From: an uncultured Allobaculum sp. | GTDB lineage: Bacteria; Bacillota_I; Bacilli_A; Erysipelotrichales; Erysipelotrichaceae | Direction: 5' to 3' | NCBI GenBank assembly: GCA_910579655.1 | Contig: CAJTVE010000003.1 | Span: 21,472 to 85,471, forward strand | DNA: 64,000 nucleotides | In this document: positions 1-7,360 of the stretch, one piece after another | Layout of the letters: every line of letters begins with the position of its first letter | Position numbering within the stretch: position 1 is the stretch's first letter | Program-made: the position numbers and the translations under genes | Notes under the pieces: generated by a model | Seen by the model: the letters and a program-made list of their open reading frames with translations, nothing else | The model's database searches: none | What the model was told of the DNA's origin: nothing

Positions 1-165
1 CCGATTTTTGAGATATTGCACCTGAGGATTAATGGGGTCTTTCTGATCATGGAAAACCAAGGATATCAAATAATACCGATCAGATATTGGGTTTTCAGAA
101 GGATCATAAGCGCCAATATCTCCAGATTCATCTATAAAAATGCTCAGTTCATTTGCACCACTCAT
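1..165 (-). CDS. DUF3800 domain protein, N-terminal fragment
   Basis: The first 55 codons of a leftward gene are present and the rest lies beyond the window edge. The start reads MSGANELSIFIDESGDIGAY; the FIDESGD motif is the hallmark of the DUF3800 family, whose early acidic residues suggest an RNase H-like nuclease fold. The family is common near phages and mobile elements and its substrate is unknown. The ATG follows a modest AGAGG ribosome binding site, and a terminator-like hairpin lies only about 20 bases upstream. Family assignment rests on the N-terminal motif alone, because the remainder is not visible. Confidence 0.75.
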   Translation of the reverse strand, partial: MSGANELSIFIDESGDIGAYDPSENPISDRYYLISLVFHDQKDPINPQVQYLKNR

Positions 166-177
166 AAGCCCTCTTAA

Positions 178-203
178 TAAAAAAAGGGGGAATAGCTCCC
201 CCC
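178..203 (-). terminator. Terminator-like hairpin just upstream of the DUF3800 start
   Basis: On the minus strand a run of G, the loop AGCTATT and a run of C are followed by about seven U. It sits between any upstream promoter and the DUF3800 start codon, so it could end an upstream transcript or act as an attenuator. No upstream gene on this strand needs it, because tgt has its own terminator at 658-703. Confidence 0.5.
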
Positions 204-216
204 CACTCGGCGGACC

Positions 217-234
217 TGTCAACAACTGTTGACA
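217..234. promoter_or_regulatory. 18-bp palindrome with TTGACA in both arms
   Basis: TGTCAACA and TGTTGACA form a perfect inverted repeat with a 2-base spacer. The palindrome contains a consensus TTGACA on each strand. It lies between the DUF3800 start (leftward) and the small lipoprotein gene (rightward). It looks like a dimeric repressor operator; no regulator is encoded beside it within the window. Confidence 0.4.
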
Positions 235-352
235 ACCCCAATTAGTAATCTGATGATATCAGCACGAAGGGCGGTGGTCAAGGTATCTCCCTCTCAATAG
301 TTTTCGATCTGAAAGCCCACCTACAGTACAATAGAGCCAAATATATTTGACA

Positions 353-381
353 TTTACACCGCGGTTTTTAAATAGTAAAAT
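353..381 (+). promoter_or_regulatory. Sigma-A promoter of the small lipoprotein gene
   Basis: TTTACA at 353-358 and TAAAAT at 376-381 are separated by 17 bases, about 30 bases before the start codon at 411. A second possible -35 (TTGACA, 347-352) overlaps it with a poor spacing. Confidence 0.5.
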
Positions 382-410
382 AAATGCAAAACTCAGAAGG
401 AGAAAAAACT

Positions 411-584
411 ATGACATTTCGAAAACTCGGCCTGGCTGCGCTTTGCGGTTTTGCTTTGCTCATTGGCGGATGCTCTTCTTCCCAGCCGGAATCAGAAGAA
501 GAATCCATGATGAAACTGGATGAATATAATTCTTACTGGTCCAGCAAAAATGCAGATTCATCAACTGTTTCTTCAGAAAACTGA
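411..584 (+). CDS. Small secreted lipoprotein (57 aa), unknown function
   Basis: The protein opens with MTFRKLGLAALCGFALLIGG and then a cysteine, a type II signal peptide with lipobox LIGGC, so it should be lipid-anchored outside the membrane. The mature part is only about 36 residues, rich in Ser and Glu, with no recognisable domain. The start at 411 is preferred over an in-frame ATG at 384 because AGAAGGAG lies about 8 bases upstream of it and the signal peptide then begins normally. The gene stands alone between its own promoter and a strong terminator. I do not recognise the family. Confidence 0.65.
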   Translation: MTFRKLGLAALCGFALLIGGCSSSQPESEEESMMKLDEYNSYWSSKNADSSTVSSEN

Positions 585-657
585 TCTTCAATCCGCATTC
601 ATACTGAAATATCCATCTGTGGAATGAAAGGAATCCATTTCTCTTTTCAAAAATCAA

Positions 658-703
658 GCCCTGCGCATTCCAGAATTTTTTCTGGCTGCGCAGGGCATTT
701 TTT
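658..703. terminator. Strong bidirectional terminator
   Basis: GCCCTGCGCA pairs with TGCGCAGGGC, with a nested CCAG/CTGG stem in the loop. A T-run follows on the plus strand and a weaker one on the minus strand. It separates the small lipoprotein gene from the convergent tgt gene. Confidence 0.85.
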
Positions 704-755
704 AGTGAGGCCGTCAAGATTCCAGACCAAAAGTCCTTCTCACAAAAAAGAGCAG

Positions 756-2039
756 CTATTCTGGCTTTGCTGCTCCTTTAGGGGAATGTCCATAGTAATT
801 GGACATAAATTCTTTTTTATATTCTTCAAATCGGCCATCGAGAATTGCCTGGCGGATTTCTTCGGTTAAACGAAGCGTAAAACGAAGGTTGTGAATGCTG
901 GCCAGATTGAAGTAGTGGGCTCTGTCTTCCGGATCCTGGCTCTTTAACAAATCCCGCAGCTGACCACGGGTCCAGCCTGCTTTGCAGACGGGACAGTCGC
1001 AGCCCTCATCAAGCGGTTGATCACTGTTGGCAAACTTTTCAATATTGATATAACCGTATTTCGTGTAAATTCGACCGTGTCTGGCCTCACGAGTCGGGGC
1101 AACACAATCAAATGTATCAGCACCGTTTTCCGATCCGATCAGAATGTCATCTGGACGGGACAGACCGAGCAGATGACGAGGCTTGCCTTCTGGCAGTTCT
1201 TCATTGCACCAGCGCAAAATGTTGTGCAGGTCACTTTTCAGAAATGCGCCGCCAAGACCATAACCGTCAAAGTCCATGGCTCCCAGTTTTCTGGCCGTGG
1301 AACGACGTAAATCTTCCCAGCGCCCTCCTTGCAGAACCCCATACAAAGACTGGCGATAGCCCAGATCATCGCGATGTTTTTTATGTTCTTCCAAAGAAAT
1401 CTGGGCCCAGCGTTCTGTTCGGGCCAGGGCTTCGACATTGTACTCATATGAATCCGCCAGTGAAGTCAGTTCATCGAATGCCATATGAATATCGGCACCG
1501 ATTCGGTTCTGGATATCCATAGATTCTTTGGGGCCAATGAAGTCATCCTGATCTGTAAACGGATCATGGAAATGGATGCCATCTTCCGTCACAATCGCCA
1601 GGCGGTCTTTTTTCGGAGCATTGGTCACTTCTTTTTCACGCTCCATCGAGACCACTTTTCCAATGCCGCTGCCAAGTGACATCACCTGGAAACCGCCGGA
1701 GTCCGTTAAGGTCGGTCCATTCCAGCCGGACCACTTGGCCAGGCCGCCATTTTTGGCAATCTCATAAGATTTGTTTCGCAAGTGATATCCATTGGAAAGC
1801 ATGGCCTGCGCATAGATGGAGTGCAGATCATCCATGCTTAAAAAGCGGACTTCTCCATGTGTGCCAACGCACATAAAGGCTGGTGTTTTGATGTCGCCAT
1901 GCGGTGTATGAATGGTGCCCGCCCGTCCTAACTGGCCGGGAATCCGGGCTTCGATATCAAAGCTTAATCCTTTTAATTCTGGAGCAGAATTATGGTCAGA
2001 CGCTTCGGTCTGGACGGTGTTTTTTATTTCTTCCTGCAT
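756..2039 (-). CDS. tgt: tRNA-guanine transglycosylase, variant type
   Basis: This enzyme exchanges guanine 34 in GUN-anticodon tRNAs for a queuosine-pathway base. Catalytic features are visible: TDSGGFQVMSL with the general-base Asp, LQGG for base binding, DTFDC with the nucleophilic Asp, and a zinc site CDCPVC with a later His. The 427 residues exceed the usual 370-390. The loop that reads GGLAVGE in preQ1-using bacterial enzymes is GLGGAFLKS here, so the Glu that contacts the preQ1 aminomethyl group is missing. This suggests a different base such as queuine, which is an inference. The start at 2039 is chosen for its AAAGGAG site. The gene lies downstream of a queuosine-precursor transporter. 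Confidence 0.9.
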   Translation of the reverse strand: MQEEIKNTVQTEASDHNSAPELKGLSFDIEARIPGQLGRAGTIHTPHGDIKTPAFMCVGTHGEVRFLSMDDLHSIYAQAMLSNGYHLRNKSYEIAKNGGLAKWSGWNGPTLTDSGGFQVMSLGSGIGKVVSMEREKEVTNAPKKDRLAIVTEDGIHFHDPFTDQDDFIGPKESMDIQNRIGADIHMAFDELTSLADSYEYNVEALARTERWAQISLEEHKKHRDDLGYRQSLYGVLQGGRWEDLRRSTARKLGAMDFDGYGLGGAFLKSDLHNILRWCNEELPEGKPRHLLGLSRPDDILIGSENGADTFDCVAPTREARHGRIYTKYGYINIEKFANSDQPLDEGCDCPVCKAGWTRGQLRDLLKSQDPEDRAHYFNLASIHNLRFTLRLTEEIRQAILDGRFEEYKKEFMSNYYGHSPKGAAKPE

Positions 2040-2059
2040 AGAAAACTCCTTTCTGAACA

Positions 2060-2153
2060 AAAGACTGGATCTCTTTGTTTGGATAAAGAAACCCAGTCTT
2101 CTGGTTCGTTCTATTTTTTTGAGGCTGACTACTTCGATCCGACAAATCAGCCT
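2060..2153 (-). other. Two hairpins between the transporter and tgt
   Basis: The 141-base gap holds AAGACTGG/CCAGTCTT (2060-2067 and 2093-2100) and AGGCTGA/TCAGCCT (2122-2128 and 2147-2153). On the minus strand the second is followed by a run of A and the first by a short run of T, just upstream of the tgt ribosome binding site. They may be a weak terminator or processing signals that lower tgt expression relative to the transporter. No riboswitch consensus was recognised. Confidence 0.4.
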
Positions 2154-2180
2154 GGAAAGGGCTGAAAATTAAGCGGCCGG

Positions 2181-2840
2181 CTAAGCCTTGGCTGCTTCTT
2201 TTGGATCATGGCTGAGATAGACAGCCAGTTTTTTCTGGATTACGGCTTCAACTGGGGAAAGAATCAGTTCCAAGCCCATCCCTAGTATATAAGCAAAAAC
2301 TGCCTGCGCAAGGAATTCGTTAAACGGAAGCACCCCGATAAATGCGATAGTTTCAAACGTTGCTGAATCCAGAATATGCGCAAATGCACTTGAACATAAG
2401 GCACGGGCAATAAAGCTGTGAGCAAAGATCGAGTTGGAGGATTTCATCTTGATAAACAGATAGTTGTTTAACAGGTTGGACAGCAGATATCCGCATAGAG
2501 AACCCAGAATGATTCTTGGCGAAAAACCAAGAACGGAAGCAAAGGCTTCCTGCAGATCCCATCCCGGATAAGGGGGCAGTGCAATAACCGCATAGAAAAC
2601 CACAACCGCGATCAGATTGACCAGAAAGCCTGACAGGATCACCCGAGTTGCAATTTTCTTGCCAAACAGCTCGATGATCAAGTCGCCAAGAATATAGGTC
2701 AGCGGAAACAAAACCAGTCCGCCATCTACCGCAATTCCCGCCAGATTCCAGAGCTTGATCGCACTGAGATTGGAAATCAGCAGTGTGCCGGCACTTAATG
2801 CCGTAAAGTAGATCAGTAATTTTAATTTTCTGTCGTTCAT
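2181..2840 (-). CDS. yhhQ: Queuosine precursor transporter (VUT/YhhQ family)
   Basis: This 219-residue integral membrane protein has about six hydrophobic segments and the family-type stretch GGLVLFPLTYILGDLIIELF near residues 40-59. VUT proteins import queuosine precursors (preQ0, preQ1, queuine or queuosine). The gene is followed by tgt on the same strand, and no queD/queE/queC/queF genes are present in the window, so salvage rather than de novo synthesis is likely. The ATG at 2840 has only a short AAAGG three bases upstream, a poor spacing, so translation may be inefficient or controlled by the adjoining hairpin. Confidence 0.85.
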   Translation of the reverse strand: MNDRKLKLLIYFTALSAGTLLISNLSAIKLWNLAGIAVDGGLVLFPLTYILGDLIIELFGKKIATRVILSGFLVNLIAVVVFYAVIALPPYPGWDLQEAFASVLGFSPRIILGSLCGYLLSNLLNNYLFIKMKSSNSIFAHSFIARALCSSAFAHILDSATFETIAFIGVLPFNEFLAQAVFAYILGMGLELILSPVEAVIQKKLAVYLSHDPKEAAKA

Positions 2841-2852
2841 ACCTTTTAGTAT

Positions 2853-2880
2853 AGACAGATTTCTGCTTGCTTCCCTGTCT
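2853..2880 (-). promoter_or_regulatory. Hairpin in the transporter leader; possible regulatory element
   Basis: AGACAG and CTGTCT form a stem with a 16-base loop ending about 12 bases before the start codon, followed by the A-rich tail ATACTAAAAGG that carries the ribosome binding site. The layout (stem, then A-rich tail overlapping the site) recalls class I preQ1 riboswitches, but the loop does not match their consensus, so this is only a candidate. Confidence 0.25.
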
Positions 2881-3226
2881 GGAGCGCTTTCACTTTTATG
2901 GACTGGATACCATTATCCGCTGTCCACGGTATTTTCTGAAATTTCTGTTTGTCAAACGAATCGATTCCCAAAAAAAATCAATTTTCAGATGCTGTTTCGG
3001 CTTTAAGATAATTCTGAATGATCAAACGGATTTTAACAGTTAAATACCAGATTCTTCAAAAATGGAAAAACAATCCTTGGTTTTATCCGCTCTGGAAGCT
3101 GTGAAAAGCTATGCCTCTTATGCCTTGACCAGTCGCCTGAAGCGCCATGAAAAAAGCCATGGCCTTTATTGGAGGTCATGACTTGATTCATCTTTGTCTT
3201 TCCTGACTGATTGATGCCAGTCTCAA
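2881..3226. other. Intergenic stretch between the transporter and htpG
   Basis: No convincing coding region is seen. A CATG-CC/GG-CATG type hairpin followed by TTTTTT on the minus strand near 3150-3180 may end the htpG transcript, but it is weak. Confidence 0.3.
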
Positions 3227-5143
3227 TTATTCTGCAAGCAAGGCAGTGACTTTGCGGGCGTATTCAACTGGATCGGCAATTGGGAAGCCTTCAATCATGC
3301 AGGCCTGATCGTAGAGAACCTGCGCAATGGCTTTCACTTTTTCCTTATCGGTTGAATAATCAGCCCGTAAGGTTGTCCAGATCTTGTTGTTCGGGTTGAT
3401 TTCCAGGATTCGCTGGGCTTTCATGCCAGGAACAGGTTCTTCACCGGACTGCTGGGCCATGAGAGTGAACATCCGTTCCATTTCAAAGGACATGCCATCA
3501 CCGGCTACCAGCATAACAGGGTCGTCCACGAGCCGGTTAGACAGACGGACTTCACTGACTTCTGGCAAGGCTTCTTTCATGAATTCAAGCAAATCTTTGT
3601 TTTCTTCGTTCTGGTTCTTTAAAGCTTCTTTTTCTTCATCGGAATCCAGATTCAGATCGCCCTGCTGCGCATTTTTAAAGGCGTGGTCTTCATAAGTGCC
3701 AATGGTCTGCAGGACAAATTCATCGATTTCATCGGTTAAGAACAGAACTGGAATGTTCTTGGATTTCAGCTTCACTACCGTTGGCAGTTTTGCCATAGCA
3801 GCTGGATTGGTGCCGGAAACATAGTAGATTTCTTTGGCCTCTTCAGGCAGACTCTTGACAAAGTCAGCCAGGCTTTCCAGTTTTCCGTCATTTGAGGTGT
3901 AGAACATCAGCAGATCCTGAAGTTTATCCTTGTCCTGGCCCATGGAATTATAGAGACCAAATTTCAAATCCAGACCGAAATTCTTCCAGAATCCTTCGTA
4001 TTTTTCCGGATCCTTTTTCAGCATCGAACTCAGTTCGCCCAGAACTTTCTTTTCAATTCGGTTTTTGATCACGCGCAGCTGATGGTCATGCTGCAGCATT
4101 TCACGGCTGATATTCAAGGACAGATCCTGAGAGTCCACCAGACCTTTTACGAAGCGCAGATAGTCTGGCAGCAAAGACTCACAGTTGTTTTCAATCAGCA
4201 CACCGCGAGAGTACAGCTGCAGACCTGGTTTGTATTGCCGGCTGTAGAAGTTTTCCGGTCGGCGGGCTGGGATATACAGCAGCGAGGTAAAGGAGACAGA
4301 TCCTTCCACACTGAAGAAGATTTTTTCGAGCGGTTTCTGGAAATCATAGAAATGATCCTGGTAGAAGCGGTCGAATTCTTCCTGCGTGATGTCTGCTTTA
4401 TTGCGTTTCCACAATGGAACCATAGAGTTGAGTGTCCGCAATTCTTTTGCACTCTCATAAGAAGGGGTTTCATTGTTTTCGTCGCCTTCCACCCGTTTCT
4501 GGATTTCCACTTCCATCTGAATTGGATAGCGGATATAGTCGGAGTATTTCTTCACCAGATCCTGGATCTGATAAGAGTCAAGGTACTGGGAATACGAATC
4601 CAGATCGTCGTCTGCTTTCAGCTTCAGAATAATCGTTGTTCCATGGCCTTCTTTTTTTGCCGGATCCAGCGTATATCCCTCGGTTCCATCCGATACCCAC
4701 TTCCATGCCTGATCGCTTTCAACCGAGCGGGAAATAACCGTGACTTCATCGCTGACCATGAAAGCAGAGTAGAATCCAACACCAAACTGACCGATAATAT
4801 CTACGTCATTCTGGGCTTCTTCTTGTTTTTTGAGCTGTTCTTTAAAGGCTAAAGAACCAGATTTGGCGATCGTTCCGAGATTTTCTTCCAGTTCTTCTTT
4901 CGTCATTCCAATTCCGTTATCCGTTAAAGTCAGGGTTCGATTTTCCTGATCCAGATCAATCCGGACAGCCAGATCTTGTGGAGTCTGGCCATGTTCCAGC
5001 GCATACAGATAATATTTGTCGATGGCATCGGATGCATTGGAGATCAGCTCACGCAGGAAAATCTCTTTATGCGTATAGATCGAGTTAATCATTAAATCGA
5101 GCAATCGTTCCGATTCAGCCTGGAATTTTTTTCGTTCTGACAT
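3227..5143 (-). CDS. htpG: Molecular chaperone HtpG (Hsp90)
   Basis: A cytosolic ATP-dependent chaperone of 638 residues, the normal length. The GHKL ATPase domain shows ELISNASDAIDK (ATP-binding Asn), LTDNGIGMTKEEL and IGQFGVGFYSAFMV. The middle domain carries LNISREMLQ, and the C-terminal dimerisation domain ends with PVEYARKVTALLAE. The start at 5143 is chosen because an ideal AAGGAGG (5149-5155) precedes it. The gene is monocistronic, with a sigma-A promoter and a CIRCE operator directly upstream, so it is likely repressed by HrcA. In B. subtilis htpG is not HrcA-controlled, so this differs from the model organism. Confidence 0.97.
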   Translation of the reverse strand: MSERKKFQAESERLLDLMINSIYTHKEIFLRELISNASDAIDKYYLYALEHGQTPQDLAVRIDLDQENRTLTLTDNGIGMTKEELEENLGTIAKSGSLAFKEQLKKQEEAQNDVDIIGQFGVGFYSAFMVSDEVTVISRSVESDQAWKWVSDGTEGYTLDPAKKEGHGTTIILKLKADDDLDSYSQYLDSYQIQDLVKKYSDYIRYPIQMEVEIQKRVEGDENNETPSYESAKELRTLNSMVPLWKRNKADITQEEFDRFYQDHFYDFQKPLEKIFFSVEGSVSFTSLLYIPARRPENFYSRQYKPGLQLYSRGVLIENNCESLLPDYLRFVKGLVDSQDLSLNISREMLQHDHQLRVIKNRIEKKVLGELSSMLKKDPEKYEGFWKNFGLDLKFGLYNSMGQDKDKLQDLLMFYTSNDGKLESLADFVKSLPEEAKEIYYVSGTNPAAMAKLPTVVKLKSKNIPVLFLTDEIDEFVLQTIGTYEDHAFKNAQQGDLNLDSDEEKEALKNQNEENKDLLEFMKEALPEVSEVRLSNRLVDDPVMLVAGDGMSFEMERMFTLMAQQSGEEPVPGMKAQRILEINPNNKIWTTLRADYSTDKEKVKAIAQVLYDQACMIEGFPIADPVEYARKVTALLAE

Positions 5144-5157
5144 AAAATCCTCCTTGA

Positions 5158-5184
5158 TTAGCACTTAAACATTTTAACTGCTAA
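5158..5184 (-). promoter_or_regulatory. CIRCE operator (HrcA site) of htpG
   Basis: TTAGCACTT, nine bases, then AACTGCTAA reproduces the 9-9-9 architecture of CIRCE. The outer six bases of each arm match the consensus TTAGCACTC-N9-GAGTGCTAA apart from one mismatch. It begins just downstream of the -10 element and ends before the ribosome binding site, the usual place for HrcA repression. Confidence 0.85.
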
Positions 5185-5185
5185 A

Positions 5186-5214
5186 ACTATAGGCCACCAG
5201 ATATTCATTTGCAA
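5186..5214 (-). promoter_or_regulatory. Sigma-A promoter of htpG
   Basis: On the minus strand TTGCAA (5209-5214), a 17-base spacer and TATAGT (5186-5191) form a near-consensus promoter that abuts the CIRCE operator. Confidence 0.8.
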
Positions 5215-5481
5215 GCAGTTCGCCAACTTCTATTTTTTCCAATACAAAACAGATATCTTTTGATTCATATCTTTATTTTTCTGTCTCGTTTTTCCAAGAA
5301 ATCGTGACTCATTCCAAGCTCCCTTCTGCCCGTTTCGTCTGGTATGGCTTATCCGGCAATCCTCTATTTTCCTGTTTATGGATAGCCAGGCGGCTTTTTC
5401 AGGGGGCGAAAGCCTGTCCTGGATCTGGGATTCAATTGGCCGGCATTCTTCTTATTTCATCCATAAAGATTTATATTATTC

Positions 5482-5510
5482 TTTACATAAAGCACATAAG
5501 GAACTAAGAT
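5482..5510 (+). promoter_or_regulatory. Sigma-A promoter of the first MATE gene
   Basis: TTTACA (5482-5487), a 17-base spacer and TAAGAT (5505-5510) lie about 110 bases upstream of the start codon. The leader then holds two copies of GAAAACCTGAATAA near 5570-5601. The rest of the htpG-MATE gap (5215-5481) shows nothing else I can support. Confidence 0.55.
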
Positions 5511-5618
5511 AATTCAAGGTTATCCTCTGGTCCTGAATCAGTGACCTGTAGAAGAAGAGACTCGTACAAAGAAAACCTGAATAAACGAAAACCTGAATAA
5601 GAGAAGAAAGGAAACTAT

Positions 5619-6986
5619 ATGGCAGACCAAAAAGCCGCAATGGACTTTGGCAAGGGACCGATCGGCTCGCTTCTGATGCGCTCAGTACTCCCCTTGCTTG
5701 CAGCCCAATTGCTTAACTTGCTTTACAACATTGTCGACCGAATTTATATTGCCAGGATTCCGGAATGCGGACAGGAATCACTGGCCGGTCTTGGGCTGTG
5801 CTTTCCCTTGATCACGATTATGACCGCCTTTATCAACCTGTTTTCTTCAGGCGGCGCCAGTCTGGCTGCCATTGCCTGGGGCCAGAAACGAATCGAGAAG
5901 TCTCAGAAAATCATGAATACGTCGTTTTATCTGCTTGTCTTTGGCTCTCTGGTCCTTGGCGGACTCGGACTGCTGTTTTCCAGAGGGCTGCTCCAGCTGT
6001 TTGGCGCAGATGAGATCATGCTGCGGTATTCACTTCCCTACTTACGGATTTATCTGTGCGGCAATCTTTTCTCATTTATCTCTCTGGGACTTAATCCCTT
6101 TTTCAATGCCCAGGGTCGCTTTTTTACCGGAATGGCCAGTATTCTGATCGGTGCTTTCTGCAACATCCTGCTCGATCCGGTTTTTATTTTCGTGTTGAAT
6201 CTTGGAATCAACGGAGCTGCGATTGCCACAGTCCTGGCTCAGGTTCTGGCTGCCCTATTTGCGTTCTGTCAGATGCGAAGCCAGCGTTCCTTCTGGAAAA
6301 TCGAACCCTTTTCCACAAAATTCTGCTCCTGGTCTGTCATTTCGGATATCACTTCCCTGGGGCTGGCAGGGTTTATCATGCAGCTGACCAATTCCCTGGT
6401 CCAGATTGCCCAGAACCAGGTGCTCATCAATCTTGGCGGCAACGAGTATGTGACCGTCATGACGATCGTCAATTCAGTCCGGCAAATTACCGACACCGTT
6501 GTCTTTGCCCTGGCGGATGGAACGTCCCCCTTACTCAGCTACTGTTATGGAGCCGGCCTCTATTCCCGCCTGAAAAAACTGATCCGGATTATGACCGGCC
6601 TTCTTTGCGGATATACGCTGTTGATGTGGATTTTCATTCTGGTCATTCCCGATGCTTTTGTCGCTCTGTTTGATTCAGGAACCGGGCTTCGGCAGGCAGC
6701 TGTTCATGGCATGAACATTTACTTCTTCGCCTATATTTTCCAGGCCCTTCAATACAGCGGTCAGACGGTCTTTAAAGCGTTGAACAAGAAAAAGCAGGCC
6801 ATCTTCTTTTCCCTGTTCCGTAAAGTCGTCATTGTTCTGCCCTTGATCTACCTTCTTCCCCTGATCTGGACACCGCCGGTTTATGGAGTTTTTGCCTCAG
6901 AACCCATTTCAAATGTGATCGGAGGCCTGGCCTGCTTTATCACCATGTATTTCACGGTCTATCGAAGACTTGAACCAAACTCCTGA
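5619..6986 (+). CDS. MATE family efflux transporter
   Basis: A 455-residue inner-membrane protein with about 12 hydrophobic segments in two repeats, the normal MATE length. The N-terminus (MDFGKGPIGSLLMRSVLPLL) and the following NIVDRIYIARI match the family's first helices. Such proteins export cationic drugs or metabolites by sodium or proton antiport; the substrate here cannot be read from sequence. A GAAAGGAAA ribosome binding site precedes the ATG. The gene has its own promoter and a strong terminator. A second MATE gene lies at 42647-44005, but the two differ clearly in sequence. Confidence 0.92.
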   Translation: MADQKAAMDFGKGPIGSLLMRSVLPLLAAQLLNLLYNIVDRIYIARIPECGQESLAGLGLCFPLITIMTAFINLFSSGGASLAAIAWGQKRIEKSQKIMNTSFYLLVFGSLVLGGLGLLFSRGLLQLFGADEIMLRYSLPYLRIYLCGNLFSFISLGLNPFFNAQGRFFTGMASILIGAFCNILLDPVFIFVLNLGINGAAIATVLAQVLAALFAFCQMRSQRSFWKIEPFSTKFCSWSVISDITSLGLAGFIMQLTNSLVQIAQNQVLINLGGNEYVTVMTIVNSVRQITDTVVFALADGTSPLLSYCYGAGLYSRLKKLIRIMTGLLCGYTLLMWIFILVIPDAFVALFDSGTGLRQAAVHGMNIYFFAYIFQALQYSGQTVFKALNKKKQAIFFSLFRKVVIVLPLIYLLPLIWTPPVYGVFASEPISNVIGGLACFITMYFTVYRRLEPNS

Positions 6987-7069
6987 AACCCACACTGCCA
7001 TGAATTTTTCTATAAGCCGTAAAAAAAGCAGAATTCAAAAAACGAATCCTGGATATTCATCCATTTTCA

Positions 7070-7098
7070 GGCCGGTTTCTTTGCAAACCGGCCTTTTT
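7070..7098 (+). terminator. Terminator of the first MATE gene
   Basis: GGCCGGTTT pairs with AAACCGGCC over a 6-base loop, followed by TTTTT. The rest of the 6987-7360 gap is pyrimidine-rich and contains no gene I can support. Confidence 0.85.
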
Positions 7099-7265
7099 GC
7101 AAGCCGGTAGATCATTGCTATCCAAGCCTTGCTGGATAAATCTGCCCCGTCTTTTCCTTCTATCTTTCCCTTCTGCCTTTTCTGTCTTTTCTGTTTTTTT
7201 TCTCTTGATCAAAAGACCGTTTTAGACGGCAATCGATCTATGCGTCTGTCTATATAAAAAGGATA

Positions 7266-7302
7266 AAAAGGCTCCAAAGACCAGTTTGGTCGGGAGCCTT
7301 CA
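7266..7302. terminator. Terminator of the AraC-type regulator
   Basis: AAGGCTCC pairs with GGAGCCTT, with a nested GACC/GGTC stem. T-runs on both sides make it usable in both directions; it mainly serves the leftward regulator gene. Confidence 0.75.
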
Positions 7303-7360
7303 AAAAAACGAATAGTCTGGATCTGGATTTTGCGCTTCATGCCTGGTATTGAAGTTTTCT

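Noticed and set aside
4082-4852. 256-codon frame opposite htpG
   Set aside because: It lies antisense to a highly conserved gene and has no family features; long antisense frames arise from codon bias.
5304-5507. 67-codon rightward frame upstream of the first MATE gene
   Set aside because: It overlaps the MATE promoter and has no ribosome binding site.
5619-6986. The two MATE genes as a recent duplication
   Set aside because: Their sequences differ clearly along the whole length, so they are separate subfamilies rather than a recent copy.
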